From the NCBI GenBank assembly GCA_945876565.1, contig CAMCOS010000002.1, forward strand, positions 62,001-126,000: a stretch of 64,000 nucleotides of DNA, given 5' to 3'. Under the pieces are notes generated by a model. It was not told where the DNA came from. It ran no database searches and saw only the letters and a program-made list of their open reading frames with translations. A program made the position numbers and the translations under genes. Position 1 is the stretch's first letter, and every line of letters begins with the position of its first letter. This stretch comes from Lautropia mirabilis. Its GTDB lineage: Bacteria > Pseudomonadota > Gammaproteobacteria > Burkholderiales > Burkholderiaceae_B. Below, piece by piece: positions 9,335-17,229 of this stretch.

Positions 9335-9352
9335 TTGAGGGTTTTCCCTCAA
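9335..9352. promoter_or_regulatory. Perfect 7-bp hairpin before the phosphatase gene
   Basis: TTGAGGG-TTTT-CCCTCAA is a perfect inverted repeat ending 13 bp before the ATG at 9366. The only purine-rich stretch near the start, GAGGG, forms its left arm, so the gene has no free ribosome binding site. The rest of the 222-bp spacer (9144-9334) is AT-rich, with TTGATA at 9259 and TACAAT at 9285 (20-bp spacing, too long to be convincing). Confidence 0.5.
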
Positions 9353-9365
9353 AATCTCGACCACT

Positions 9366-9854
9366 ATGACAAAAGTTCTATTCGTATGCATGGGAAACAT
9401 TTGCCGCTCACCGAGTGCTGAGGGTGTGTTTCGCCATATGATTCATGAGGCGGGTCTGGCGGATCTGGTGGTTGTAGATTCTGCCGGCACCCATGGTTAT
9501 CACATTGGCGAGGGTCCGGATGCCCGCGCGATGGCTGCCGCAGCCAAGCGAGGCTATCAAATTGAGCCGCGTGTTGCTCGGCAGGTGTCGGTCGATGATT
9601 TTCGCGATTACGATCTGATTTTGGCGATGGACTGGGAGAACTTGTCTGCTTTGCAGCAGCAGTGCGCCAAGATCCATCACCACAAGCTGATGTTGCTCAT
9701 GCGCTTTGCCAATGAGTATGAAGAGGCGACGGTGCCAGATCCCTACTACGGCGGTGCCGAGGCCTTCACCAAAGTGCTCGATTACATCGAGGATGCCTGC
9801 CAAGGCGTGCTCGAGGTGGTTCGCAAGCGGTCGACGCAATATCAGGCTGCGTAA
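9366..9854 (+). CDS. Low-molecular-weight protein-tyrosine phosphatase
   Basis: Cytoplasmic low-molecular-weight phosphotyrosine phosphatase. The P-loop CMGNICRS starts at residue 8 (Cys8 nucleophile, Arg14), and the general-acid Asp is in VPDPYYGG (about Asp125); 162 residues is normal. In other bacteria such enzymes work with tyrosine kinases of polysaccharide export or on small arylphosphates. No polysaccharide genes are nearby, and the immediate downstream neighbour is the isc operon, an arrangement I recall from other Alcaligenaceae. The ATG at 9366 is forced because the catalytic Cys is only seven residues in. A hairpin precedes it and a tandem repeat follows the stop immediately. Confidence 0.93.
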   Translation: MTKVLFVCMGNICRSPSAEGVFRHMIHEAGLADLVVVDSAGTHGYHIGEGPDARAMAAAAKRGYQIEPRVARQVSVDDFRDYDLILAMDWENLSALQQQCAKIHHHKLMLLMRFANEYEEATVPDPYYGGAEAFTKVLDYIEDACQGVLEVVRKRSTQYQAA

Positions 9855-9899
9855 ATTTGGTAGATTTGGTAGATTTGGTAGGTTTAGTAAGTTTGGAAT
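9855..9899. repeat. 9-bp tandem repeat, 5 copies, directly after the phosphatase stop
   Basis: Unit ATTTGGTAG: three perfect copies (9855-9881) and two degenerate ones (GTTTAGTAA, GTTTGGAAT). The array starts at the first base after the stop codon. It belongs to the 326-bp gene-free stretch 9855-10180, which also holds a terminator, two IscR-type sites and an 11-bp duplication. Confidence 0.9.
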
Positions 9900-9962
9900 A
9901 TTCGGTGACACTCATTTTTGCGGCTGGTGCCGGTTGAGTTGTGTCTAGATGCTTTATTAACG

Positions 9963-9986
9963 AACCGCGCTCATGCGCGGTTTTTT
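9963..9986 (+). terminator. Rho-independent terminator after the phosphatase gene
   Basis: AACCGCGC-TCAT-GCGCGGTT forms an 8-bp GC-rich stem with a 4-base loop, followed by a run of six T (9981-9986). This separates the uvrB/phosphatase side from the isc operon and is the clearest terminator in the window. Confidence 0.93.
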
Positions 9987-10030
9987 ATTTAAGCCAGTGT
10001 GTTACTTAATTCCCTTACAAGATCTGTGGA

Positions 10031-10055
10031 TAGACCGAGTAATTCAGTCGGATTT
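10031..10055. promoter_or_regulatory. IscR type-1 binding site, distal
   Basis: The core CCGAGTAATTCAGTCGG (10035-10051) matches the E. coli type-1 half-site pattern YYGACTR-www-YAGTCRR with one mismatch and is nearly palindromic. It covers the -35 position relative to the TATACT at 10060-10065. Confidence 0.75.
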
Positions 10056-10060
10056 GTTTT

Positions 10061-10085
10061 ATACTTGAGTTGTTTAGTCAGGTTA
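10061..10085. promoter_or_regulatory. IscR type-1 binding site, proximal, overlapping the -10 of the isc promoter
   Basis: By my alignment this 25-bp stretch matches the E. coli type-1 consensus at about 20 positions (core TTGAGTTGTTTAGTCAGG). A good -10 element, TATACT, lies at 10060-10065 at its left end. Two sites with centres 30 bp apart over the promoter fit repression of iscR by its own holo-form. Confidence 0.75.
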
Positions 10086-10087
10086 GT

Positions 10088-10109
10088 GCCAATTTGTAGC
10101 CAATTTGTA
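10088..10109. repeat. 11-bp direct duplication in the isc leader
   Basis: GCCAATTTGTA occurs twice in immediate succession, just downstream of the proximal IscR site and about 70 bp before the iscR start. Confidence 0.85.
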
Positions 10110-10180
10110 GTCAGTGCGCGCATCGAGCTACCAGCGCTAGGGTGCGTGAACAGATAACCAATCTTCACAAGGACGTGGAT

Positions 10181-10717
10181 ATGCGACTCACTACGAAAGG
10201 ACGCTTTGCAGTCACCGCCATGATTGATTTGGCTTTACGCCAGCATAGCGGTCCCGTCACGCTCTCGGCAATCAGCCAGCGTCAGAATATCTCTTTGTCG
10301 TACCTGGAGCAGCTGTTCGGCAAATTACGTCGTCATGAGCTCGTTGACAGCATTCGTGGGCCTGGTGGTGGCTACACGCTCGCGCGCCTAGCACGCAATA
10401 TTACCGTTGCCGACATCATTTTTGCCGTCGATGAGCCGATTGATGCAACCAACTGTGGTGGCAAAACCGATTGCTCAACGGGCACCGATGGTCGTCCGGG
10501 CGTCTGTATGACGCACGAGCTGTGGGCAGCGCTAAACCGCACCATGGTGGATTTTCTGGATTCGGTCTCGCTTCAGGACTTGGTTGACCAGCAGCGCATG
10601 CGCCAGTTGCAAGAGGGTGGTCAGACCCGCACGGAAAGCGCGATTAAAGTTCCGAGCTCGACGGCGGCGGCGGCTGACCCGTTTGCACGCAAGCTCAGTG
10701 ATTCGGTGGCCGTATAG
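10181..10717 (+). CDS. iscR: Fe-S cluster assembly transcriptional regulator IscR
   Basis: Rrf2-family winged-helix regulator that binds a [2Fe-2S] cluster and represses the isc operon when loaded. MRLTTKGRFAVTAMIDLA is the classic N-terminus; ATG 10181 follows AAGGA (10169-10173), so the longer in-frame extension from 10142 is rejected. Cluster ligands are Cys92, Cys98, Cys109 and His112. The gap between the second and third Cys is 10 residues, against 5 in E. coli (Cys92, 98, 104, His107), an insertion worth noting. The tail is low-complexity with an alanine run. It is the first gene of iscRSUA-hscBA-fdx, with two predicted IscR operators upstream. Confidence 0.96.
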   Translation: MRLTTKGRFAVTAMIDLALRQHSGPVTLSAISQRQNISLSYLEQLFGKLRRHELVDSIRGPGGGYTLARLARNITVADIIFAVDEPIDATNCGGKTDCSTGTDGRPGVCMTHELWAALNRTMVDFLDSVSLQDLVDQQRMRQLQEGGQTRTESAIKVPSSTAAAADPFARKLSDSVAV

Positions 10718-10781
10718 GTACCCGGGCGAGTTTGGACATTAGGACACATCAGGATTTAGTTCTTCAAACCAGGAGTTTTTC

Positions 10782-11993
10782 ATGACGGTTCATCCGGTTT
10801 ATCTTGACTACTCAGCTACCACACCAGTGGATCCGCGCGTGGTTGACAAGATGGTGCCATGGCTCTACGAGCATTACGGCAATCCGGCATCGCGTAGCCA
10901 TTCGTTTGGATGGGAGGCGGAGGAGGCTGTTGAGCAGGCACGCGCTGACGTGGCGGCCCTGGTAAACGCGGATCCGCGTGAGATTGTCTGGACATCGGGT
11001 GCAACCGAATCAAACAACTTGGCCATCAAGGGCGCCGCCCACTTTTATGCTGAGCGCGGCAAGCATGTCATTACGGTGAAGACCGAGCACAAAGCCGTAC
11101 TCGATCCCTGCCGTGAGCTCGAACGCGAAGGCTATGAAGTGACCTATCTTGACGTCATGGAAAATGGCTTGATCGATCTAGATGTCTTAAAGGCTGCGAT
11201 TCGGCCAGACACGGTTGTGGTGTCCGTGATGTTTGTCAACAATGAGATTGGTGTCATCCAGCCTATTGAAGCGATCGGTGAGCTTTGCCGCGAAAAAGGC
11301 ATTATTTTTCATGTTGATGCTGCACAGGCCACTGGCAAAGTCGAGATAGATTTGCAGCACTTGAAAGTCGACCTAATGTCATTTTGCGCCCATAAGACCT
11401 ACGGCCCGAAAGGCATCGGGGCTCTGTACATCCGTCGTAAACCGCGGGTTCGTATCGAAGCTCAGATGCACGGTGGTGGTCATGAGCGCGGGTTCCGCTC
11501 TGGCACACTCGCAACCCACCAGATCGTGGGCATGGGCGAATCATTTCGCCTCGCCAAGCTCGAAATGAAAACGGAGAACGAACGCATCAGAATGCTGCGC
11601 GATCGCCTGTGGAAGGGGATTTGCGAGATGGAGGAGGTGTATTTGAACGGGGACATGGAGCACAGGGTTCCTCACAACCTGAACGTGAGCTTTAATTATG
11701 TTGAGGGCGAGTCTCTCATCATGGCGATCAAAGAGCTCGCTGTCTCTAGTGGTTCGGCCTGTACGTCGGCGAGCTTAGAGCCTTCCTATGTCTTGCGTGC
11801 ACTTGGTCGCAACGACGAGCTGGCCCACAGTTCGATTCGGTTTACCCTTGGGCGTTTCACCACCGAGCAAGACATTGACTTCACGGTCGAGCTACTTCAC
11901 AGACGTGTCGACAAGCTTCGCGACATGTCTCCGCTTTGGGAGATGGTCAAAGAGGGTGTAGACATCAGCTCGGTTCAGTGGGCGGCGCATTAA
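10782..11993 (+). CDS. iscS: Cysteine desulfurase IscS
   Basis: PLP enzyme that removes sulfur from cysteine as a persulfide and passes it to IscU and to tRNA-thiolation enzymes. The 403-residue protein begins [16 protein letters not shown]. The PLP lysine is Lys205 ([10 protein letters not shown]) and the mobile catalytic cysteine is Cys327 ([10 protein letters not shown]), one residue off the E. coli positions 206 and 328. The start at 10782 follows AGGAG. The group-I-type loop around the catalytic Cys indicates the housekeeping ISC enzyme and not SufS. It lies 64 bp after iscR and 33 bp before iscU, in the same operon. Confidence 0.97.
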   Translation: MTVHPVYLDYSATTPVDPRVVDKMVPWLYEHYGNPASRSHSFGWEAEEAVEQARADVAALVNADPREIVWTSGATESNNLAIKGAAHFYAERGKHVITVKTEHKAVLDPCRELEREGYEVTYLDVMENGLIDLDVLKAAIRPDTVVVSVMFVNNEIGVIQPIEAIGELCREKGIIFHVDAAQATGKVEIDLQHLKVDLMSFCAHKTYGPKGIGALYIRRKPRVRIEAQMHGGGHERGFRSGTLATHQIVGMGESFRLAKLEMKTENERIRMLRDRLWKGICEMEEVYLNGDMEHRVPHNLNVSFNYVEGESLIMAIKELAVSSGSACTSASLEPSYVLRALGRNDELAHSSIRFTLGRFTTEQDIDFTVELLHRRVDKLRDMSPLWEMVKEGVDISSVQWAAH

Positions 11994-12026
11994 TTCGTTG
12001 TACTGTCGGTATAGGAGATAGGCATC

Positions 12027-12410
12027 ATGGCTTACAGTGAAAAGGTTCTTGATCACTACGAAAACCCCCGTAACGTTGGTTCGTTCGACAAGGACGATGG
12101 CAACGTGGGCACCGGCATGGTTGGTGCACCCGCTTGTGGTGATGTGATGAAGTTGCAAATTCGTGTCAACGATAGCGGTATCATTGAAGACGCCCGCTTT
12201 AAAACATATGGCTGTGGTTCGGCGATTGCGTCAAGTTCTTTGGTGACCGAGTGGGTCAAGGGCAAGTCCCTGGACCAGGCACTGGAAATCAAAAACGCCG
12301 AAATCGCCCAGGAGCTTGCATTGCCGCCAGTCAAGATACACTGTTCTATTTTGGCTGAAGATGCCATTAAGGCGGCAGTCAAGGATTACAAAGACAAGCA
12401 CGGAAGTTGA
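12027..12410 (+). CDS. iscU: Fe-S cluster assembly scaffold IscU
   Basis: Scaffold protein on which [2Fe-2S] clusters are built from IscS sulfur and released with HscA/HscB help. The ligands Cys37, Asp39, Cys63 and Cys106 are all present, as is the HscA recognition motif LPPVK (99-103). The 127-residue length is typical. AGGAG is well placed before the ATG at 12027. Gene order iscS-iscU-iscA is canonical. Confidence 0.97.
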   Translation: MAYSEKVLDHYENPRNVGSFDKDDGNVGTGMVGAPACGDVMKLQIRVNDSGIIEDARFKTYGCGSAIASSSLVTEWVKGKSLDQALEIKNAEIAQELALPPVKIHCSILAEDAIKAAVKDYKDKHGS

Positions 12411-12426
12411 ACTGGAGTTTGACGTC

Positions 12427-12750
12427 ATGGCTGTGACATTGACCGCGCAGGCGGCTGAACACATCGAGAAGTATTTGCACAAACGAGGTAAAGGCTTAGG
12501 TCTGCGCCTTGGCGTGCGTACCACGGGCTGCTCGGGCATGGCCTATAAGCTTGAGTACGTTGATGAGGCACATCAGGACGATCAAGTGTTTGAGAGTCAT
12601 GGCGTGAAGGTATTTGTTGACGCCAAAAGCCTGTCTTACATCGACGGCACAGAGCTTGACTATGCTCGAGAGGGCTTAAACGAAGGTTTTAAGTTCTCTA
12701 ATCCAAACGAGAAAGCGACTTGCGGTTGCGGCGAATCGTTCACGGTCTAG
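12427..12750 (+). CDS. iscA: A-type Fe-S carrier IscA
   Basis: Carrier that receives clusters from IscU and delivers them to apo-proteins. The 107-residue protein has the three conserved cysteines: Cys35 in RTTGCSGM, and Cys99 and Cys101 in the C-terminal TCGCGESF motif. The ATG at 12427 gives the normal length and follows GGAG (12414-12417), so the longer frame from 12316, which would overlap iscU, is rejected. hscB follows after 4 bp. Confidence 0.96.
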   Translation: MAVTLTAQAAEHIEKYLHKRGKGLGLRLGVRTTGCSGMAYKLEYVDEAHQDDQVFESHGVKVFVDAKSLSYIDGTELDYAREGLNEGFKFSNPNEKATCGCGESFTV

Positions 12751-12754
12751 TGGT

Positions 12755-13282
12755 TTGAATCAAGCGGATTACTTCGAGCTCTTTGACTTGCCTCGAGGTT
12801 TTGAGGTGAGTACTAAAGACCTCGAGCATAGATGGAAGTCGCGCGTGGCTGCGGTCCATCCGGATCGCTTTGCAGGCGCCTCAGATGCTGAAAAGCGGGT
12901 AGCAATGCAATGGAGTGCTTCTATCAACGAGGCCTATAGAGTCTTGCGCGACCCATTGAAACGAGCGCAATATCTTTGCGACTTAGCTGGCTTTCAAACC
13001 GAGAACCTGTCCAATGCGTCCATGGACATGGATTTTTTGATGCAACAGATGCAATGGCGCGAGGATCTCGAGCGCATTCGGGACAGTCAGGACGCCAATG
13101 CGCTTACCGTGCTGGCAAATCAAATCGAGGCAGATCGAGATAGCCTGCAGTCCAACACGGCAAAGCTCATCGAGGCCCAACAGTGGGATGCGGTGGTGAA
13201 ACGTCTGCAGGAATGGATGTTTGTAGAAAAGCTCTTGCAAGAGATCAAAAGCGCTGAACGTGCCCTCCAGACAACTCAGTAG
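12755..13282 (+). CDS. hscB: Co-chaperone HscB (J-domain)
   Basis: J-protein that brings IscU to HscA and stimulates its ATPase. The N-terminal J-domain covers about residues 4-70, with HPD at 35-37, followed by a C-terminal three-helix domain that binds IscU; 175 residues is normal (E. coli 171). The start is a TTG at 12755, four bases after the iscA stop; there is no in-frame ATG near the J-domain start, so coupling to iscA translation is likely. The stop is followed almost immediately by the 10-bp repeat array before hscA. Confidence 0.94.
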   Translation: MNQADYFELFDLPRGFEVSTKDLEHRWKSRVAAVHPDRFAGASDAEKRVAMQWSASINEAYRVLRDPLKRAQYLCDLAGFQTENLSNASMDMDFLMQQMQWREDLERIRDSQDANALTVLANQIEADRDSLQSNTAKLIEAQQWDAVVKRLQEWMFVEKLLQEIKSAERALQTTQ

Positions 13283-13283
13283 C

Positions 13284-13323
13284 ACAACTGGTTACAACGG
13301 ATTACAACTGATTACAACGGATT
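13284..13323. repeat. 10-bp tandem repeat, 4 copies, between hscB and hscA
   Basis: Units ACAACTGGTT, ACAACGGATT, ACAACTGATT, ACAACGGATT run from the second base after the hscB stop to six bases before the hscA ATG. They occupy the hscA ribosome-binding region. No GGAG/AAGG-type sequence is present in the spacer. Confidence 0.93.
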
Positions 13324-13329
13324 AACACA

Positions 13330-15186
13330 ATGGCCTTGTTGCAAATCGCCGAGCCAGGGCAAAGCCCGGTACCCCACCAGCGCAAGATTGCGGTGGGGAT
13401 CGATCTGGGTACCACCAACTCTTTAGTGGCGGCGGTCCGTCATAGCGTTGCCGAGGTGCTGCCCGATGCGCATGGCCATGCTTTGGTGCCATCAGCGGTT
13501 TATTACGCCGCTTCAGATGAAGCCTTGATTGGTCGTGATGCTTTGGCTCATCAGCAAGCCCATCCGCTTGATACGCTGGTGTCAATCAAGCGGTTGATGG
13601 GTAAATCGGTTTCTGATGCTCGGGTCACTGGGATGCCGTATGCTTTTGAAGAAATGGGCAACAGCGTGGCAATCGTTACCACGCATGGGACCGTGACACC
13701 GGTTAAGGTTGCTTCACACATTCTGAAACACTTACGCTCTTTGGCCGAACAAACACTCGGCGATGATTTGGTGGGCGCGGTGATTACCGTACCGGCTTAT
13801 TTTGATGACGCGCAGCGTCAGGCGACCCGTGATGCGGCCCGCTTAGCGGGCCTGAATGTGCTTAGGCTCTTGAATGAACCCACTGCGGCAGCGATCGCTT
13901 ATGGCCTAGATAATGGCTCGGAGGGCGTCTACGCTGTCTACGATCTGGGCGGGGGCACATTTGATATGTCATTGCTTAAGCTTAGCGCAGGTGTGTTTGA
14001 AGTGATCGCCACGGGTGGTGATACGGCGCTCGGTGGCGATGACTTTGACGAACTGATCGTGGCCCATGCAATACGCCAGGCTGGTGTTGCAGCGGTCACG
14101 CCCACTGACCGGCGGCATTTGCTGATGGCTGCCAAACGGTTGCGAGAGTCGTTAACTGAGCAAACTCATGCAACGGTGATCACGGGTTTGTCCGGCGCGC
14201 TTGCCACCTTGAACTTGACCCGAGATGCGTTTGAAACACTCGCCACGCCACTGGTACAGCGCACGTTGGCCTGCGCGCAGCGGGCGTTAGATGACGCTGA
14301 CAAGTCCGTGTCAGAGGTGCAGGGCGTGGTAATGGTGGGTGGGGCGACACGCATGCCAGTGGTGCAACGCAGGGTGGGGGAGTTTTTTAAACGTGAACCA
14401 CTGGTGAATCTGAACCCAGATGAAGTGGTGGCCTTGGGTGCTGCCTTGCAGGCCAATCTGCTTGCGGGCAATCGACGCCCAGGTGAAGATTGGTTGTTAC
14501 TCGATGTCACGCCATTGTCCCTTGGGCTTGAAACCATGGGCGGCTTAGTTGAAACCATCATTGCACGCAACAGTACGATTCCAGTGGCGCGCGCCCAAGA
14601 GTTCACCACATATCGCGACGGGCAGACCGCCTTGGCGATGCACATCGTACAGGGTGAGCGTGATTTGGTCAGTGAATGCCGGTCATTGGCGCGTTTTGAG
14701 TTAAGGGGGATTCCCCCGATGGTGGCGGGTGCAGCCAGGATTCGAGTGACCTTCCAGGTGGATGCTGACGGATTGTTAAACGTGAGCGCACAGGAGCAGT
14801 CCAGTGGAGCGACCGCCGAAGTGACGGTTAAGCCCTCGCATGGCCTGACCGATGAACAAATTACGGCGATGCTCAAAGACAGTGTGGCGCAGGCGGACCA
14901 CGACGCGACGTTGCGTATGGTCCGTGAAGAACAGGTCAAAGGTCAGCAGCTCATTGAGACCACTGAGGCGGCCTTGGCGGTGGATGGTGACCTTTTGTCT
15001 GACGCTGAGCGTGCGTTGATTGACAGCACCAAATCAGCGGCCAAATCTGCATTGACGCTTGATCGGCTCGATGACGTTCGTGAAGCGGTTCGAGCACTGT
15101 CTGCGGCAACGGACGATTTTGCGGCTCGACGCATGGACCGCAGTATTCGCCGGGCGCTCGCCGGGAAGTCATTAAACGAAATCTAA
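13330..15186 (+). CDS. hscA: Fe-S protein assembly chaperone HscA (Hsp70 family)
   Basis: Specialised Hsp70 that acts on IscU with HscB to release clusters. The nucleotide-binding domain has the phosphate-1 motif [13 protein letters not shown] (near residue 23), the phosphate-2 motif [12 protein letters not shown] and the adenosine motif [12 protein letters not shown]; the substrate domain and helical lid follow. At 618 residues it matches HscA (E. coli 616) and is shorter than DnaK. The start at 13330 ([10 protein letters not shown]) is family-typical but lacks a visible ribosome binding site, because the spacer is the 10-bp repeat array. fdx follows after 31 bp. Confidence 0.96.
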   Translation: MALLQIAEPGQSPVPHQRKIAVGIDLGTTNSLVAAVRHSVAEVLPDAHGHALVPSAVYYAASDEALIGRDALAHQQAHPLDTLVSIKRLMGKSVSDARVTGMPYAFEEMGNSVAIVTTHGTVTPVKVASHILKHLRSLAEQTLGDDLVGAVITVPAYFDDAQRQATRDAARLAGLNVLRLLNEPTAAAIAYGLDNGSEGVYAVYDLGGGTFDMSLLKLSAGVFEVIATGGDTALGGDDFDELIVAHAIRQAGVAAVTPTDRRHLLMAAKRLRESLTEQTHATVITGLSGALATLNLTRDAFETLATPLVQRTLACAQRALDDADKSVSEVQGVVMVGGATRMPVVQRRVGEFFKREPLVNLNPDEVVALGAALQANLLAGNRRPGEDWLLLDVTPLSLGLETMGGLVETIIARNSTIPVARAQEFTTYRDGQTALAMHIVQGERDLVSECRSLARFELRGIPPMVAGAARIRVTFQVDADGLLNVSAQEQSSGATAEVTVKPSHGLTDEQITAMLKDSVAQADHDATLRMVREEQVKGQQLIETTEAALAVDGDLLSDAERALIDSTKSAAKSALTLDRLDDVREAVRALSAATDDFAARRMDRSIRRALAGKSLNEI

Positions 15187-15217
15187 TTCCAATCAAGTTT
15201 TTATCGGAAACTGTCTT

Positions 15218-15559
15218 ATGCCGAAATTGACCGTACTGCCTCACGCTGAGATTTGCCCAGACGGGGCGGTCATTGACAATATCCCAGCGGGTGAATCGAT
15301 TTGCCGTGTTTTGCTGGATCACGACATCGAGATAGAACACGCTTGCGAGCTGTCTTGCGCCTGCACAACCTGTCATGTGATCGTGCGCCAGGGGTTTGAT
15401 TCTCTGGATGATGCGACCGATGCCGAGGAGGATTTGCTTGACCGCGCCTGGGGCTTGTCGCCCACCTCGCGCTTGTCTTGCCAGGCCAAGATCGCTAATG
15501 AAGACTTGACGATAGAGATTCCCCGGTACACGATTAACCACGCTCGAGAAAACCACTAG
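15218..15559 (+). CDS. fdx: ISC-type [2Fe-2S] ferredoxin
   Basis: Adrenodoxin-type ferredoxin that supplies electrons for cluster assembly on IscU. Ligands are Cys43, Cys49, Cys52 and Cys88, in the usual C-x5-C-x2-C-x35-C spacing; 113 residues is normal. It is the last recognisable gene of the isc operon. An iscX homologue, which follows fdx in E. coli, is not seen here; the next gene is an unrelated aldolase 31 bp on. Confidence 0.95.
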   Translation: MPKLTVLPHAEICPDGAVIDNIPAGESICRVLLDHDIEIEHACELSCACTTCHVIVRQGFDSLDDATDAEEDLLDRAWGLSPTSRLSCQAKIANEDLTIEIPRYTINHARENH

Positions 15560-15590
15560 ACTCGGGCTCAACTGACTCGGGGGAAATGAC

Positions 15591-16394
15591 GTGCGTCCAA
15601 ATACGGTTAAGCTGCGCTTGCAAAAAGGCGAATCGATCGTCAGCGGTTGGGTCGCGATGGCTGGCACGTTCTCGGCCGAAATCATTGGCATGTCAGGCTG
15701 CGATAGTGTGACTGTCGATTTGCAGCACGGCATGATCGGATTTGATGCCGCGCTGCCAATTCTGCAGACCTTGTCGGCGACACCAGCAGTGCCGATTGTG
15801 CGTGTACCAGTCAATGATGGGCCGCAGATTATGAGAGCGCTTGATGCCGGCGCCTACGGCATCATTTGCCCGATGATTTCCACCGCTGAGCAGGCCCGCA
15901 AATTTGTCAGTGCCTGCCGTTATCCACCGAACGGCGATCGTTCATTTGGCCCATCGCGTGGCTTGCTTTACGGTGGGGCGGATTATTACCAGCACGCCGA
16001 TGATGTCATCCTGACCTTGGCCATGATTGAAACACAGTTAGGGTTGGATAACCTTGATGACATCCTATCGGTTGACGGGCTTGATGGCATCTTTATCGGA
16101 CCCAATGACTTGAGCCTGGCGCTTGGCCACGCACCTAGCTCCGAGCCCACGGCCGATGTGGTGGTCAAAGCCATTGCACACATTCTTTCGCGCGCACAGG
16201 TCCACGGCAAGATTCCGGGCATATTTTGTTCCTCGGGTCAGGCTGCTGCGATGCGTATCGCCCAAGGATTTAAGTTTGTGGTCCCTGGTAACGATGCCAA
16301 TATGTTGAAGCAGGCAGCCACTGCAGCCATGAGTGCGGCAGTGAGTGCTGCCAAGGGTGGGGCACAAACACCAGCTGGCTCAAGCGGCTATTGA
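15591..16394 (+). CDS. HpcH/HpaI-family aldolase
   Basis: Class II (metal-dependent) pyruvate aldolase of the HpaI/GarL family, which cleave 2-oxo-3-deoxy acids or 4-hydroxy-2-oxoheptanedioate to pyruvate and an aldehyde. Catalytic positions are conserved: His46 (VDLQHGM), Arg71 (VRVPVN), and metal ligands Glu147 (AMIETQ) and Asp173 (IGPNDLS), all within one or two residues of E. coli HpaI. The start is GTG 15591 after a GGGGGAAA ribosome binding site. Its physiological substrate cannot be told from sequence. It is followed 9 bp later by a hydroxypyruvate-isomerase-like gene. The pair may ride on isc read-through or have its own promoter. Confidence 0.88.
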   Translation: MRPNTVKLRLQKGESIVSGWVAMAGTFSAEIIGMSGCDSVTVDLQHGMIGFDAALPILQTLSATPAVPIVRVPVNDGPQIMRALDAGAYGIICPMISTAEQARKFVSACRYPPNGDRSFGPSRGLLYGGADYYQHADDVILTLAMIETQLGLDNLDDILSVDGLDGIFIGPNDLSLALGHAPSSEPTADVVVKAIAHILSRAQVHGKIPGIFCSSGQAAAMRIAQGFKFVVPGNDANMLKQAATAAMSAAVSAAKGGAQTPAGSSGY

Positions 16395-16403
16395 GGGGTT
16401 TTT

Positions 16404-17192
16404 GTGAGCATTCGGTTTTCTGCAAACTTAGGCTTTCTGTGGGCTGATCTGCCTTTGCTTGACCGCGTTGAACGTGCAGCGGACGCTGGCTTTAAGGCAA
16501 TCGAGTTGCATTGGCCTTACGAAACGCCTGCAGCTGATGTGCATGCGGCGTGTCATGCTCACGGTCTCACACTGCTCTCTGTTAATACCCCGCAAGGTGA
16601 TGTAGCCGCAGGCGATGCAGGTCTGGCCGCTCAACCTGGGCGCGAAGCCGAGTTTCGTTCAGCCTTTGAGATGTCGTTGAGATGGGCTTGCGAGGCGGGT
16701 GCGAGCAAGATCCATGTGTTGCCCGGCATGGCGAACCCGCAGGGCGCCGAGGCTGCGCGACGCACGTTGATATCCAATCTTCAGTGGGCCGCTGATCTTG
16801 CTGCCTCAGATGGGGTGATGCTTTTGCTCGAAGCCCTGAACCATCGTGACAAGCCGGGCTATTTCTATCACACACAAGCACAGTCCAACTCGATACGCCT
16901 GGAAGCTGCGCGCGAGAACGTTAAGTTGATGTTCGATGTCTACCACGTTGGTGTGACTGAGGGCGATGTGCTGCTCAAGCTCGAGCACTATTTGCCCGTC
17001 ATCGGTCATATTCAGATTGCAGCGGTTCCATCTCGACGTGAGCCAGACGAGGGCGAAATTCGTTATGAAGCTGTTTTTCAGCGTCTTGACGCGCTTGGAT
17101 TTGATGGCTGGATTGGCTGCGAGTACAAGCCGCGTGACAACGTTGAGGCGGGCCTTCGATGGGTTCAGGCCATGGGCCTGAACCTAGGTTAA
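16404..17192 (+). CDS. hyi: Hydroxypyruvate isomerase family TIM-barrel protein
   Basis: Sugar-isomerase-like TIM barrel of the Hyi/OtnI family. Hyi interconverts hydroxypyruvate and tartronate semialdehyde; OtnI acts on 2-oxo-tetronate. Seen: the N-terminal FSANLGFLWADLP segment, the catalytic/metal Glu in LLLEALNHRD, the metal ligands in MFDVYHVG, the HIQIAAVPSR segment, and the final Glu in GCEYKPR. The start is GTG 16404, ten bases after the aldolase stop (16392-16394), with GAGGGG before it. The pairing with an aldolase suggests a short route through C3/C4 oxo-acids; Hyi and OtnI functions are not separable by eye. Confidence 0.82.
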   Translation: MSIRFSANLGFLWADLPLLDRVERAADAGFKAIELHWPYETPAADVHAACHAHGLTLLSVNTPQGDVAAGDAGLAAQPGREAEFRSAFEMSLRWACEAGASKIHVLPGMANPQGAEAARRTLISNLQWAADLAASDGVMLLLEALNHRDKPGYFYHTQAQSNSIRLEAARENVKLMFDVYHVGVTEGDVLLKLEHYLPVIGHIQIAAVPSRREPDEGEIRYEAVFQRLDALGFDGWIGCEYKPRDNVEAGLRWVQAMGLNLG

Positions 17193-17193
17193 T

Positions 17194-17225
17194 GCATCAA
17201 AAACATCAAATACGCATCAAAAACA
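17194..17225. repeat. Imperfect 20-bp-period direct repeat between convergent hyi and lysS
   Basis: GCATCAAAAACA occurs at 17194-17205 and again at 17214-17225, with a related CATCAAATAC between them, so the spacer reads as three ~10-bp units. It fills almost all of the 37 bp between the two stop codons. Confidence 0.7.
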
Positions 17226-17229
17226 CGGT

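Noticed and set aside
9706-9948. 80-codon frame overlapping the end of the phosphatase gene and reading through the 9-bp array
   Set aside because: The Gly-Arg-Phe-type periodic translation is only the repeat read in frame; no start signal or homologue is recognised.
9144-10180. tRNA or small RNA genes in the two larger spacers around the phosphatase gene
   Set aside because: No cloverleaf or TTC-loop sequence was found; the only strong hairpins are the leader inverted repeat and the terminator.
14166-14939. 257-codon open frame antisense to hscA
   Set aside because: Entirely inside a well-conserved Hsp70 gene; the product has no recognisable domain and is Ser/Thr/Ala-rich as expected from the opposite strand.
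15562-15583. Direct repeat GACTCGGG before the aldolase gene
   Set aside because: Two separated 8-bp copies with the second forming the ribosome binding region; too short to treat as an array.
14951-15814. 287-codon antisense frame spanning hscA, fdx and the aldolase start
   Set aside because: It crosses three real genes on the other strand and shows no domain or ribosome binding site.
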